Assembly: GCF_002335445.1 (NCBI RefSeq)
Contig: NZ_BDME01000001.1
Location: 620,001 to 684,000 of the forward strand
Source: Lebetimonas natsushimae
GTDB lineage: Bacteria; Campylobacterota; Campylobacteria; Campylobacterales; Nautiliaceae
Length of the DNA: 64,000 nt
Direction: 5' to 3'
Shown here: positions 35,084 through 43,625 of the stretch, piece after piece
Layout: every line of letters starts with the position of its first letter
Position numbering within the stretch: position 1 is the first letter of the stretch
The notes under the pieces: model-generated
Database searches by the model: none
Told to the model about the DNA's origin: nothing
The model's input: only the letters and a program-made list of their open reading frames with translations
Made by a program: the position numbers and the translations under genes

Positions 35084-36331
35084 TTAAATTAAAGTCAAAA
35101 GTACTATTAAAAGTACTATAGGTGTAATTATAATTGCGAATTTTATATATTCTTTAAAAGTTATATTAATTCCTTTTTGTTTAGCTATGTGGAGTAATAG
35201 TAAAGTTGACAGACTTCCAAAAGGTGTCATTTTAGGACCAATATTTGCACCGATTATATTTGCATAAATCATAGCTTCGTTTCCTATACTTTTAAGTGAA
35301 ATATCCATAATTATAACTGTCGGTAAATTGTTCATTACTGCACTTAAAATTCCTGAAATAAATCCGGTTGCAATGATTGCTAAATTTTTGTTTATTTGTA
35401 AAATTTCTTTTAATATTACGGTTAGGTAATCGGTAAGACCTTCATTTTTAAGACCATAAACTATAATAAAAAGCCCGATACTAAACCATATAATCTGCCA
35501 TGGTGCTGTTTTAATTATTTCTTTTGTATTTACAATTTTTTGAGAAATTAAAAGAAATATCATTGCTCCGCCAAATGCAAAAAAAGATATAGGTATGTGA
35601 TAAATATCACTTATAAAATAGCTAATTAATAATAAACCTAAAAAAAACCAGGAAATTTTAAATAATTTTTTATCTTTTATTACACTGTTTTCATTCGGTA
35701 AAAGATTGATATTTATTTTTTTTGGGATATTTTTTTTAAAGAAAATCCAAAGAATAAAAGTGGAGGAAATTGTACTTAGAATATACGGAAAAACCATATT
35801 TGAAAAATATTTAATAAATCCTATATGAAAATAATCAGCAGTAATTATATTTGTCAGATTTGAAAATTCAAATGGTAATGAGGCAGCATCGCTTATAAAT
35901 CCTCCTGCAAGTAAAAATGAAATAATTGTTTTTATATTGAGTTTAAGCATTTTAAGTTTTGAAAGAAGTATTGGAGTTAGAATCAGTGCAGCACCGTCAT
36001 TTGCAAAAAAAGCTGCAACAATGCTTCCTAAAATTATAGAATTAACAAACAGTAAATTTCCGCTTCCGCGTGATAGTTTTGCTATTTTTATTGCAGTATA
36101 TTCAAAAAATCCGTTTTTTTCCAAAACGGTTGAGAGAATTATTATTCCAATAAAAGCAAGTGTAGCATCCCAGACTATTTTTATGATTTCAATTACATCA
36201 TTAAAATTAACTAATCCTAAAATAAGAGTTGCAGTTGCTCCAATTATTGCGCTGGTGCCAATTTGTAAGCCTTTTGGCTGCCAAAGGATTAAAATGAGTG
36301 TAATTAAAAAAATAGAAAGTGCTAAAATCAT
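35084..36331 (-). CDS. arsB: ArsB/NhaD-type arsenite efflux permease
   Basis: A 415-residue polytopic inner-membrane transporter with about eleven helices in two homologous halves. Typical ion-transporter superfamily blocks are FFANDGAALILTPILLSKL in the first half and NNLPTVIIMDISLKSI..IGANIGPKMTPFGSLSTLLLL in the second. The second, and the adjacent arsC, favour arsenite (or antimonite) export. A Na+/H+ antiporter of the related NhaD group is less likely. Its ATG shares one base with the stop of the amino-acid permease gene. Confidence 0.88.
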   Translation of the reverse strand: MILALSIFLITLILILWQPKGLQIGTSAIIGATATLILGLVNFNDVIEIIKIVWDATLAFIGIIILSTVLEKNGFFEYTAIKIAKLSRGSGNLLFVNSIILGSIVAAFFANDGAALILTPILLSKLKMLKLNIKTIISFLLAGGFISDAASLPFEFSNLTNIITADYFHIGFIKYFSNMVFPYILSTISSTFILWIFFKKNIPKKININLLPNENSVIKDKKLFKISWFFLGLLLISYFISDIYHIPISFFAFGGAMIFLLISQKIVNTKEIIKTAPWQIIWFSIGLFIIVYGLKNEGLTDYLTVILKEILQINKNLAIIATGFISGILSAVMNNLPTVIIMDISLKSIGNEAMIYANIIGANIGPKMTPFGSLSTLLLLHIAKQKGINITFKEYIKFAIIITPIVLLIVLLTLI

Positions 36332-37632
36332 TAAATCTTCTTATATATATTATGAATTTGTTTTGTAATTTTTCTGTGAGTAATTTTTCTTAAAACAAAT
36401 TCAATTGCAAAAGCAAAAATAAAGCTAGCTGTTAAATACCAAACTATACTGATGTCCTTTTTCGTATTATAATAAATTGTCAGTATTACAACTAAAAACA
36501 TTAAGAAAAATGCTAAAAATATCAAATATTTATTTGCATCAGTTCTATGATAAAGTTTTAAATGCCCTAAATGGACAATTCCTTGAATAATTAATACACT
36601 TAAAGCCGCAACTGTTGTAATTTCAGTTAAATTTAAAAACAGAATTAAAGGAATAATTAGAATAACACTAATTAAAAGTCCTTCGGTTGAATGAAAGACA
36701 TTATATTCATATTCTTTTGGCAATTCTCCGTTTTTTGCCAAATCATAACTTATCTGGGTTGCTGCATATAGAGAAGCGTTTATTGCACTTGCAGTGGAAA
36801 TAAGGGCAGTTATTGCCATAATTTTGAATCCAAGTTCACCTAAAAGAGGTTTGGCAGCAAGGGCTAGGGCATAATCTTTTGCTTTTATAACTTTGTCTAA
36901 TGATAAATTTCCTAATACTGCAATACTTATTGCCACATATAAAACCATTACTATTAATACAGCTAAGAGCATTGCTTTTAGCATATTTTTTTTCGGGTTT
37001 TCCATATCTTCAACGGTATTTGTAATTACACTAAATCCCTGATATGCAAAAAAAGTAAGACCTACTGCAAAAAATATATTAATAAGAGGAGGAGTATTTT
37101 TCAAGGAGAGATATTCTGGCTTTATGGTAAAAAAAGCTAAAATAGTAAAAATCACGAGGACTGAAAGTTTAATAATTACTATTATATTTTCACTTTTGGC
37201 AACTACACTTGCGCCTATCAGATTTATTATTGTAAAAAATGCAATAATTCCGAGGGCAAATGAATTAATAGAGAAAGTTGATGAATAACCAAAAAGCCTT
37301 GCCCCGTATTCCCCAAAACTTTTAGCAACAGCTGCAATAGCAATAAGCTGGGCAAAATAAAACATAACACTCATAGCGCCTGAAAATATGTTTACATCAT
37401 ATTCTTGGACTAAATATTCAACTATTCCACCGCGGGATGGATAACGCAGAGCCAGTTTTGCGAGGGAATAACCGCTAAGAAGTGCAATTATTCCGCCTAT
37501 TACAAATGAAAGCCATACAATATTTCCTGCAATGCTTCCTGCTTCTCCTATAACTATAAAAATACCAGCTCCAACCATCGAACCTATACCTAAAAATACC
37601 GCACTCCAAAGCCCAAAAGCTTTATTTTTCAT
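36331..37632 (-). CDS. APC family amino acid permease
   Basis: A 433-residue membrane transporter with about twelve helices. The first helix has the APC substrate-binding break GIGSMVGAGIFIVIGEAGSIAG, and helix 6 shows VGLTFFAYQGFSVITNTVEDMENPKKN, typical of the cationic or neutral amino-acid permease group. It imports or exchanges amino acids or polyamines; the substrate is not deducible. It is coupled by a 4-base overlap to the nuclease gene upstream. Confidence 0.88.
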   Translation of the reverse strand: MKNKAFGLWSAVFLGIGSMVGAGIFIVIGEAGSIAGNIVWLSFVIGGIIALLSGYSLAKLALRYPSRGGIVEYLVQEYDVNIFSGAMSVMFYFAQLIAIAAVAKSFGEYGARLFGYSSTFSINSFALGIIAFFTIINLIGASVVAKSENIIVIIKLSVLVIFTILAFFTIKPEYLSLKNTPPLINIFFAVGLTFFAYQGFSVITNTVEDMENPKKNMLKAMLLAVLIVMVLYVAISIAVLGNLSLDKVIKAKDYALALAAKPLLGELGFKIMAITALISTASAINASLYAATQISYDLAKNGELPKEYEYNVFHSTEGLLISVILIIPLILFLNLTEITTVAALSVLIIQGIVHLGHLKLYHRTDANKYLIFLAFFLMFLVVILTIYYNTKKDISIVWYLTASFIFAFAIEFVLRKITHRKITKQIHNIYKKI

Positions 37633-39032
37633 AGATATATTTTTTCCCCTTCTTCTACAATATGGGCTTTTTTATTCATTTCGTTTAATATTACAGATTT
37701 AAAAATTACCTGCTTGTCATATTCTCCGTGAATTAAAAACACTCTGTCAAGTTTTTTATATTTTTCCATCCATTCTAACAATTCCCTTTGGTCTGCATGT
37801 GCTGAAAATCCGTTAATTGTATAAATTTTACTTTTTACAATTATATCTTCGTGAAATATTCTTATATATTTTGCCCCGTCAATTATTTCTCTTCCAAGTG
37901 TGCCAACAGCCTGATATCCGACAAAAATAACCGCATTTCTAGGATTCCAGATTCTGTGTTTAAAATGATGAAGAATTCTTCCGCCGTTGCACATTCCGCT
38001 TCCGGCAATAATAACTGCACCTCTTTCAATATCATTTATTTTTTTTGATTCTTCAACATCTTTTACCAGTCGTAATTGCTTAAATTCAAATGGATGGTTT
38101 TTATATTTTTGACATTCTTTTTTTAGTAATTTGTCCCACTTTCTGTAAACAGCTGTGACTTTACTTGCCATTGGGGAATCTAAAAATACTTTTGCATGTT
38201 TTGGAAGTGATTTTTCCAAACTCATTTCTTTTAAAATACATAAAAGCTGCTGGGCTCTTTCAATTGCAAATGTCGGAATCATTACATTTCCACCGTTCAT
38301 CAGGGTTTCGATTATTGCTTTTTTGAATTCGATTTTACTTTCTTCAAAACTTTTGTGAAGTCTGTCACCATAAGTTGATTCTATAAATAAAGCATCTGCA
38401 AAGCTCGGATTTTGAAGAGGAGGTAAAATATTATTATTTTTATTTCCGACATCTCCACTGAAAACCACTCTTTTTTTAATTCCGAATTCTTCAAAATCAA
38501 ATTCAATAAAAGCACTTCCTAATATATGTCCGGCATCTTTATAAGTAACTCTTAGATTTTTAAATTTAAAAGGTTTGTTGTAATCAACTTTTACTTTTTT
38601 CATTTTTTTAAATATTTTTTTTACATCATCAACTGTGTAAAGAGGTTTTCTGATTAGATTCTCTTTTCCTTTTCTCTGGGCTTTTTTAAATTTTGTCTGA
38701 TAATCTTCTTCCTGGAGTTTCGCAGCATCAAGTAAAACTATCTTTGCAATATCAAATGTTGCAGGATGGGCAAAAACTTTTCCTTCAAATCCATATTTGT
38801 AAAGTAGAGGGATTCTTCCTACATGGTCTAAATGTCCATGAGTAAGAAATAGGGCATCAACTTCTTTTGGATTAAATCCGAGTGGCTCGAAATTTTTATA
38901 TTCATCTTTTCCTTGAAACATTCCTGCATCTATTAAAACTCTGCTTTTTATTGTATCAAGAAGGTGCATAGAACCGGTTACAACTTTTGCAGCTCCGTGT
39001 GATTCTTCATAAGGTTGTTTTTGTACTATCAT
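37629..39032 (-). CDS. beta-CASP metallo-beta-lactamase RNA nuclease
   Basis: A 467-residue protein of the CPSF73/RNase J superfamily (COG1236 type). The metallo-beta-lactamase signature is THGHLDHVGRIP, with further ligands in YKDAGHILGSAFIEF and VVFSGDVGNKNN. The beta-CASP domain (ESTYGDRLH.., FLDSPMA, VIIAGSGMCNGGRILHH) is followed by the last histidine in NGFSAHADQREL. It probably cleaves RNA. This YSH1-like branch, common in archaea, lacks the C-terminal domain of bacterial RNase J. It is embedded between ppsA and an amino-acid permease with 4-base overlaps on both sides. Confidence 0.9.
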   Translation of the reverse strand: MIVQKQPYEESHGAAKVVTGSMHLLDTIKSRVLIDAGMFQGKDEYKNFEPLGFNPKEVDALFLTHGHLDHVGRIPLLYKYGFEGKVFAHPATFDIAKIVLLDAAKLQEEDYQTKFKKAQRKGKENLIRKPLYTVDDVKKIFKKMKKVKVDYNKPFKFKNLRVTYKDAGHILGSAFIEFDFEEFGIKKRVVFSGDVGNKNNNILPPLQNPSFADALFIESTYGDRLHKSFEESKIEFKKAIIETLMNGGNVMIPTFAIERAQQLLCILKEMSLEKSLPKHAKVFLDSPMASKVTAVYRKWDKLLKKECQKYKNHPFEFKQLRLVKDVEESKKINDIERGAVIIAGSGMCNGGRILHHFKHRIWNPRNAVIFVGYQAVGTLGREIIDGAKYIRIFHEDIIVKSKIYTINGFSAHADQRELLEWMEKYKKLDRVFLIHGEYDKQVIFKSVILNEMNKKAHIVEEGEKIYL

Positions 39033-41425
39033 TTGTTTTCCATTTCAGCTATATCTTTTATGATTTTTAATACACTGTCAGGATTTAGGCTCATACTTTC
39101 AATTCCAATTTTAACCAAAAATTCGGCAAAATCAGGATGATCACTTGGGGCTTGACCGCAAAGTCCGTTATATTTATTAGCTCTTTTAGCACCTTCAACA
39201 GCCATTTTTACCATGGTTTTTACACCTTCATCTCTTTCATCATAATCAAATGCTACTATTTCACTGTCTCTATCTACTCCAAGAGTAAGTTGTGTTAAGT
39301 CATTTGTACCAATACTGATTCCATCATAAATTTCAAGGAATTTATCTATTAAAATTACATTGTTTGGAATTTCACACATCATATAAACCTCAACATCTCC
39401 TAGACCGTTTTCTATTAAAGTCTCTTTTACTCTTTTCGCTTCATCTATTCTTCTGCAAAATGGAATCATTAAGACAATATTATCAAATCCCATTTTCTCA
39501 ATAGCTCTTTTCATGGCTTTACATTCAAGCTCAAATCCTTCTTTATAGTTTGGATGTGTGTATCTTGCAGCTCCACGGAAACCTAGCATCGGGTTATCTT
39601 CAACTGGCTCAAAATGTCTTCCACCAAGTAAATTTGCATATTCATTTGATTTAAAATCACTCATTCTTACAATACATTTTTTCGGATATACGCTGGCTGC
39701 AAGAGTAGCTGCACCTTCGCTTAGTGTTTTTACAAAAAAGTCTTCCGCATCTCCGTCAAACGGAAAAGCAAGCTCATCAATCAATGCCTTTTCAGTTTCA
39801 CTTAGCATTTCAGGATGTTTTATAGCCATAGGGTGGGCTTTGATGTAATTTGTAATAATAAATTCCATTCTGGCAAGTCCTATACCATCAACAGGGAGTT
39901 TTGCAAGTGAAAAGGCAAGTTCTGGATTTCCGAGGTTCATCATAATTTTTGTTTTAGGACGTGGAAGTTTTGAAATATCTATTTTTTCAATTTCATATTT
40001 TAATATTCCATCATAAACCTTTCCAACTTCCCCCTCGGCACAGCTGACAGTGACAGGCTGTCCATCTTTTAATATTCTTGTGGCATTTTTTGCCCCAACA
40101 ACTGCCGGTTTCCCAAGTTCCCTACTTACAATTGCCGCATGACAGGTCCTACCTCCTGTTTCTGTTACAATTGCGCTTGCTTTTTTCATTACAGGTTCCC
40201 AGTCTGGAGAAGTGGTAGGGGCTACAAGTACATCACCTTCATTGAATTTTTCAGCTTCGGCCATAGAATGCATAATACAAACTTTTCCAGCCCCGATTTT
40301 TTCACCTACTGCATTTCCTGTAAGAAGAACTTTTCCTTTTTCAAGAAGTTTATAAATTTCAAATTCAGTAACTTTTTCTTGTGAATGGACTGTCTCAGGT
40401 CTTGCCTGAACCATATATAATCTATTATCAATCCCGTCTTTTGCCCATTCCATATCCATAGGAGTATAATGACCGTTTACTTCGGAATAGTGCTCTTCTA
40501 TTTTTATAGCCCAGTCTGCTAATGTTAAAACATCTTCATCAGATATTGCAAATCTCATTCTTTTTTCAATAGGGGTTTTAAGGTTTTTTGTAAACTGTTC
40601 TGCAAGATTGGCCTGATTTAGGGTGTCACTGAAGACCATCATTTTTTCTTTATCGCCAAGTTTTCTTTTTAAAACGGCTCTATATCCTTTTTTAAAAGTT
40701 GGTTTATGTACAAAAAAGCTATCAGGATTAATAGTTCCCTGAACTACGTTTTCCCCAAGTCCCCAGGCTGCATTTATAAATACAACATCTCTAAACCCTG
40801 TTTCTGTATCAAGTGAAAACATAACACCACTGCTTCCAAGGTCGCTTCTTACCATTTTCATAATTGTAACTGAGAGATAAACTTTAAGCGGGTTAAAGTT
40901 ATGGGTATATTTATAACTGATACTTCTGTCTGTAAAATTAGAAGCGATACACATTTTATAAGCCCATAAAACATTTTCATCACCTTTAATATTTAAGTAT
41001 GTTTCATTTTGTCCTGCAAATGAAGCTGTCGGGCTATCCTCAGCAGTAGCCGAACTTCTAACTGCCAAACTCACATCTTTACCGTATTCAACTTGGAGTT
41101 TATGATAATTATCTAAAATTTCGTTTTTTAAATCCTCAGGAATTTCAGCTTTCATTATAAGTTCTCTTGCAGTTTTTCCAACTCTTTTAAGTTCATCTAT
41201 ATCATCAGGATTAAAATTTTCAAATAAATGTTTTAGTGATTCCCATAAATTATTTTTATCCAAATAATGTTTATAAGCTGTAGCGGTTACTGCAAATCCG
41301 TTTGGAACATTTACTCCAAGAGGAGTTAAGTGATTATACATTTCACCTAAACTTGCATTTTTACCCCCGACTTCATCCACATCTTTTATCCCGATTTCTT
41401 TAAACCATTTTATAAATTTACTCAT
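39029..41425 (-). CDS. ppsA: phosphoenolpyruvate synthase
   Basis: It makes phosphoenolpyruvate from pyruvate, ATP and water for gluconeogenesis. The 798 residues contain the N-terminal ATP-grasp (VGGKNASLGEMYNHL.., LAVRSSATAEDSPTASFAGQ), the swivelling phosphohistidine domain with His429 in GGRTCHAAIVSRELGKPAVVGA, and the C-terminal pyruvate-binding barrel (GLARMEFI.., ending SIGTNDLTQLTLGVDRDS and CGQAPSDHPDFAEFLVKIGI). It is 4-base coupled to the aldolase gene, which fits a gluconeogenic unit. Confidence 0.97.
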   Translation of the reverse strand: MSKFIKWFKEIGIKDVDEVGGKNASLGEMYNHLTPLGVNVPNGFAVTATAYKHYLDKNNLWESLKHLFENFNPDDIDELKRVGKTARELIMKAEIPEDLKNEILDNYHKLQVEYGKDVSLAVRSSATAEDSPTASFAGQNETYLNIKGDENVLWAYKMCIASNFTDRSISYKYTHNFNPLKVYLSVTIMKMVRSDLGSSGVMFSLDTETGFRDVVFINAAWGLGENVVQGTINPDSFFVHKPTFKKGYRAVLKRKLGDKEKMMVFSDTLNQANLAEQFTKNLKTPIEKRMRFAISDEDVLTLADWAIKIEEHYSEVNGHYTPMDMEWAKDGIDNRLYMVQARPETVHSQEKVTEFEIYKLLEKGKVLLTGNAVGEKIGAGKVCIMHSMAEAEKFNEGDVLVAPTTSPDWEPVMKKASAIVTETGGRTCHAAIVSRELGKPAVVGAKNATRILKDGQPVTVSCAEGEVGKVYDGILKYEIEKIDISKLPRPKTKIMMNLGNPELAFSLAKLPVDGIGLARMEFIITNYIKAHPMAIKHPEMLSETEKALIDELAFPFDGDAEDFFVKTLSEGAATLAASVYPKKCIVRMSDFKSNEYANLLGGRHFEPVEDNPMLGFRGAARYTHPNYKEGFELECKAMKRAIEKMGFDNIVLMIPFCRRIDEAKRVKETLIENGLGDVEVYMMCEIPNNVILIDKFLEIYDGISIGTNDLTQLTLGVDRDSEIVAFDYDERDEGVKTMVKMAVEGAKRANKYNGLCGQAPSDHPDFAEFLVKIGIESMSLNPDSVLKIIKDIAEMENK

Positions 41426-42330
41426 TTTTGGCTCCTTAAAATTTTTAGCGCATCTTCAAGCGTTTTATTTTCACATGTAATTGCATAAATGGCATTTGCC
41501 ATTTTTATAGCTTCGTTTAATTCTCTTTGATGAATGTTTCTGCCTGTACCGTTTCCTCTGGCTCCGCCTATATGGATCTGTTCGTATAATTCTTTTAAGA
41601 AAGCCTCTTCATCTATTTTTTTACCGCCTTCACACAATATTCCCGTATTTCCTGCAGCCTGCACGGCTTCTTTTAACAGTTCAGGTTTAAATTCTCCGTT
41701 TTTTAAAGGCACTTTTACTTTTGCAAAATCAGCCCCAAGACACGTTGCAACTCCTGCAGCTCCTGCTATTAAATGAGGGTCGTGTTCATCTTTTATGAAT
41801 TTTCCTTTCGGATACATCCAAAGAACCGCTATCATTGCATTTTTATGGGCCGCGTTAACTATTTTTGCAGCTTCACTTAACATTTCTCTTTCATATTCGC
41901 TGCCTAAATATACAGTATACCCCACACCTTTTATATTAATGCCCATATCATTTTTAAATTCAATCACATCTTTCATATCAACCATCTGTTTCGAGTAAGG
42001 ATCTTTTGCCGAGTAAGGAATTATGTTTGTTTTTGAATTTAATTTTATTAAGTATGGAACATCAGGATAAAGATTTGCATACCGGGTAATAAGTCCAAAC
42101 TGAGTGGCAAATACGCTTATTTTTGCATTTGCAGCTATTTTAAAAAGATGTTCAGGACTGTTGTCATCTTCCGCTATGCCATCTCCGTAAAAATCATTGT
42201 TTAAATGTTCAATTTTCTGGTCGCCCGCAAAAAGCATAAGTCTTCCGGTATTATTGGTGATTTCTAAAAAATTTTTTAAAAATTCCTCTCTTTTACCTAT
42301 CGGCACATCTGCCGGGATATATTTTTTCAT
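41422..42330 (-). CDS. DhnA-type class I fructose-bisphosphate aldolase
   Basis: A 302-residue TIM-barrel aldolase of the DhnA/DeoC-like class I group (COG1830), which supplies most archaea with fructose-bisphosphate aldolase. The Schiff-base Lys is probably in GADFAKVKVP. Phosphate-binding blocks are GGKKIDEEAF and IGGARGNGTGRNIHQR. I start at ATG 42330, because the AAGG site is 8 bases away; ATG 42336 overlaps it too closely. It begins the operon with ppsA, under a promoter-leader nearly identical to that of the PDH operon. Confidence 0.88.
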   Translation of the reverse strand: MKKYIPADVPIGKREEFLKNFLEITNNTGRLMLFAGDQKIEHLNNDFYGDGIAEDDNSPEHLFKIAANAKISVFATQFGLITRYANLYPDVPYLIKLNSKTNIIPYSAKDPYSKQMVDMKDVIEFKNDMGINIKGVGYTVYLGSEYEREMLSEAAKIVNAAHKNAMIAVLWMYPKGKFIKDEHDPHLIAGAAGVATCLGADFAKVKVPLKNGEFKPELLKEAVQAAGNTGILCEGGKKIDEEAFLKELYEQIHIGGARGNGTGRNIHQRELNEAIKMANAIYAITCENKTLEDALKILRSQK

Positions 42331-42338
42331 TTCCATTT

Positions 42339-42370
42339 CCTTAAAAGTTTTATTTATTGTAACGCTTTTT
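42339..42370 (-). promoter_or_regulatory. promoter-leader block shared with the PDH operon
   Basis: On the minus strand GTTACAATAAATAAAACTTT followed by TAAGG precedes the aldolase gene. TACAAT is a likely -10 box and AAGG the ribosome site. The same block, with 2 mismatches over about 28 bases, occurs at 51076-51105 before the AhpD-like gene that heads the PDH operon, which suggests common regulation. Confidence 0.55.
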
Positions 42371-42389
42371 TTCTTAACTTTTGCTTAAA

Positions 42390-43625
42390 CTATATTATTA
42401 ATCCATAAATTATATTGATAAATCCTAAAAAAATTAAAAATAAACTGGCTTTTAAAGTAATTTTTTTACTGAAAATATAAGAATAAATAGCTTTTAAAAT
42501 ATTGTTACTTCCTGCAGCAATTATGATTGCACTTGCGATTTCGTTTATTGTAACTGAAAATTTTCCTGTAAGAAGTGATAAAATAAACGGGTCTATATCC
42601 GTAAATCCAACTGTAAATGAAAGAATTTTAAGTCCGATGTTTCCATAATTCAATGTTACAAATTTGGTAATTAAAATCATTAAAATAAAAAGAAGTGCAA
42701 AAACAAAAGCTGTGCCAAGTTCAAGAGGGTTTCTGTCATCAATTGGGGCCTGTATTGTGGATTCGGATTTATACAGTAAAAGTGAAATTATTATACCAAT
42801 CAATGAAAATATTAAAAAAGGAACAAATAAGTTATAAAAAACAGTTTGATTAAATATAAACGCAATTACCAAAATTCTTATATACATCATTGAGGTTGCA
42901 AGAATAATAGATGAATTTATAATATTCAAAATATTTTCGTTTGCATTAATGCTGAAAGCTTTTTTTGCCAAAACAACGGTTGTGGCGGTAGATGAATAAA
43001 GCCCTCCGAAAATTCCTGTAATTAAGAATGATTTATTTTTAAAAAGAAATTTCTGGGCAATGTAACTAAAATAAGATATAGATGAAATAATTACAACTAT
43101 TAGCCAGATTTTAAAAGGGGATATCTCCAAGAATTTAATTGGGGTTTTAGGTAAAACAGGTAAAATTACTGCACTTAAAAGAATAAATTTTCCAAAGGTT
43201 TCTATTTCTGTTTGATTAATTTGAGAAAAAATATTTTTTGCATGTGATTTATAATTTAAAATAAACACAATTGATACAAAAATAATTGCAACAATCCATA
43301 TATTATTTGTTTTAAATAAAATACCAGAATATGAATAAACAAGGGAAATTATTAAAAAAGAAAGAATTGAAGTTCTTAAATTTTGATTTTTAAAATAATA
43401 ATGGATTGCGTAAAGCAATGTTATGGAAAAAAAACCTAAAATATAGAGATTTATATTAATTTTATAAAACACAAATCCCAAAATTCCTATAAATGTTGAA
43501 GTTCGGGTGGAACCGAAATGAGGCTTTTGGATTCCCTTTGAAATTCTGTATGTTTTAAGTTCTAGTCCGGTTAAAAAGGAAAAAACCAGAACTATTAGAA
43601 AATATAACAAATCAAGTGGGATCAT
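42390..43625 (-). CDS. MgtC/SapB plus DUF4010 membrane protein
   Basis: A 411-residue polytopic membrane protein. The N-terminal helix and loop (LTGLELKTYRISKGIQKPHFGSTRTSTFIG) matches the MgtC/SapB family start. The remainder has about ten more helices with the DUF4010 pattern (GIFGGLYSSTATTVVLAKKA, VGFTDIDPFILSL). The function of this combination is unknown; MgtC proteins link to magnesium limitation and ATP synthase control. It is coupled by 4 bases to the P-type proton ATPase gene and is last in the PDH operon. Confidence 0.85.
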   Translation of the reverse strand: MIPLDLLYFLIVLVFSFLTGLELKTYRISKGIQKPHFGSTRTSTFIGILGFVFYKININLYILGFFSITLLYAIHYYFKNQNLRTSILSFLIISLVYSYSGILFKTNNIWIVAIIFVSIVFILNYKSHAKNIFSQINQTEIETFGKFILLSAVILPVLPKTPIKFLEISPFKIWLIVVIISSISYFSYIAQKFLFKNKSFLITGIFGGLYSSTATTVVLAKKAFSINANENILNIINSSIILATSMMYIRILVIAFIFNQTVFYNLFVPFLIFSLIGIIISLLLYKSESTIQAPIDDRNPLELGTAFVFALLFILMILITKFVTLNYGNIGLKILSFTVGFTDIDPFILSLLTGKFSVTINEIASAIIIAAGSNNILKAIYSYIFSKKITLKASLFLIFLGFINIIYGLII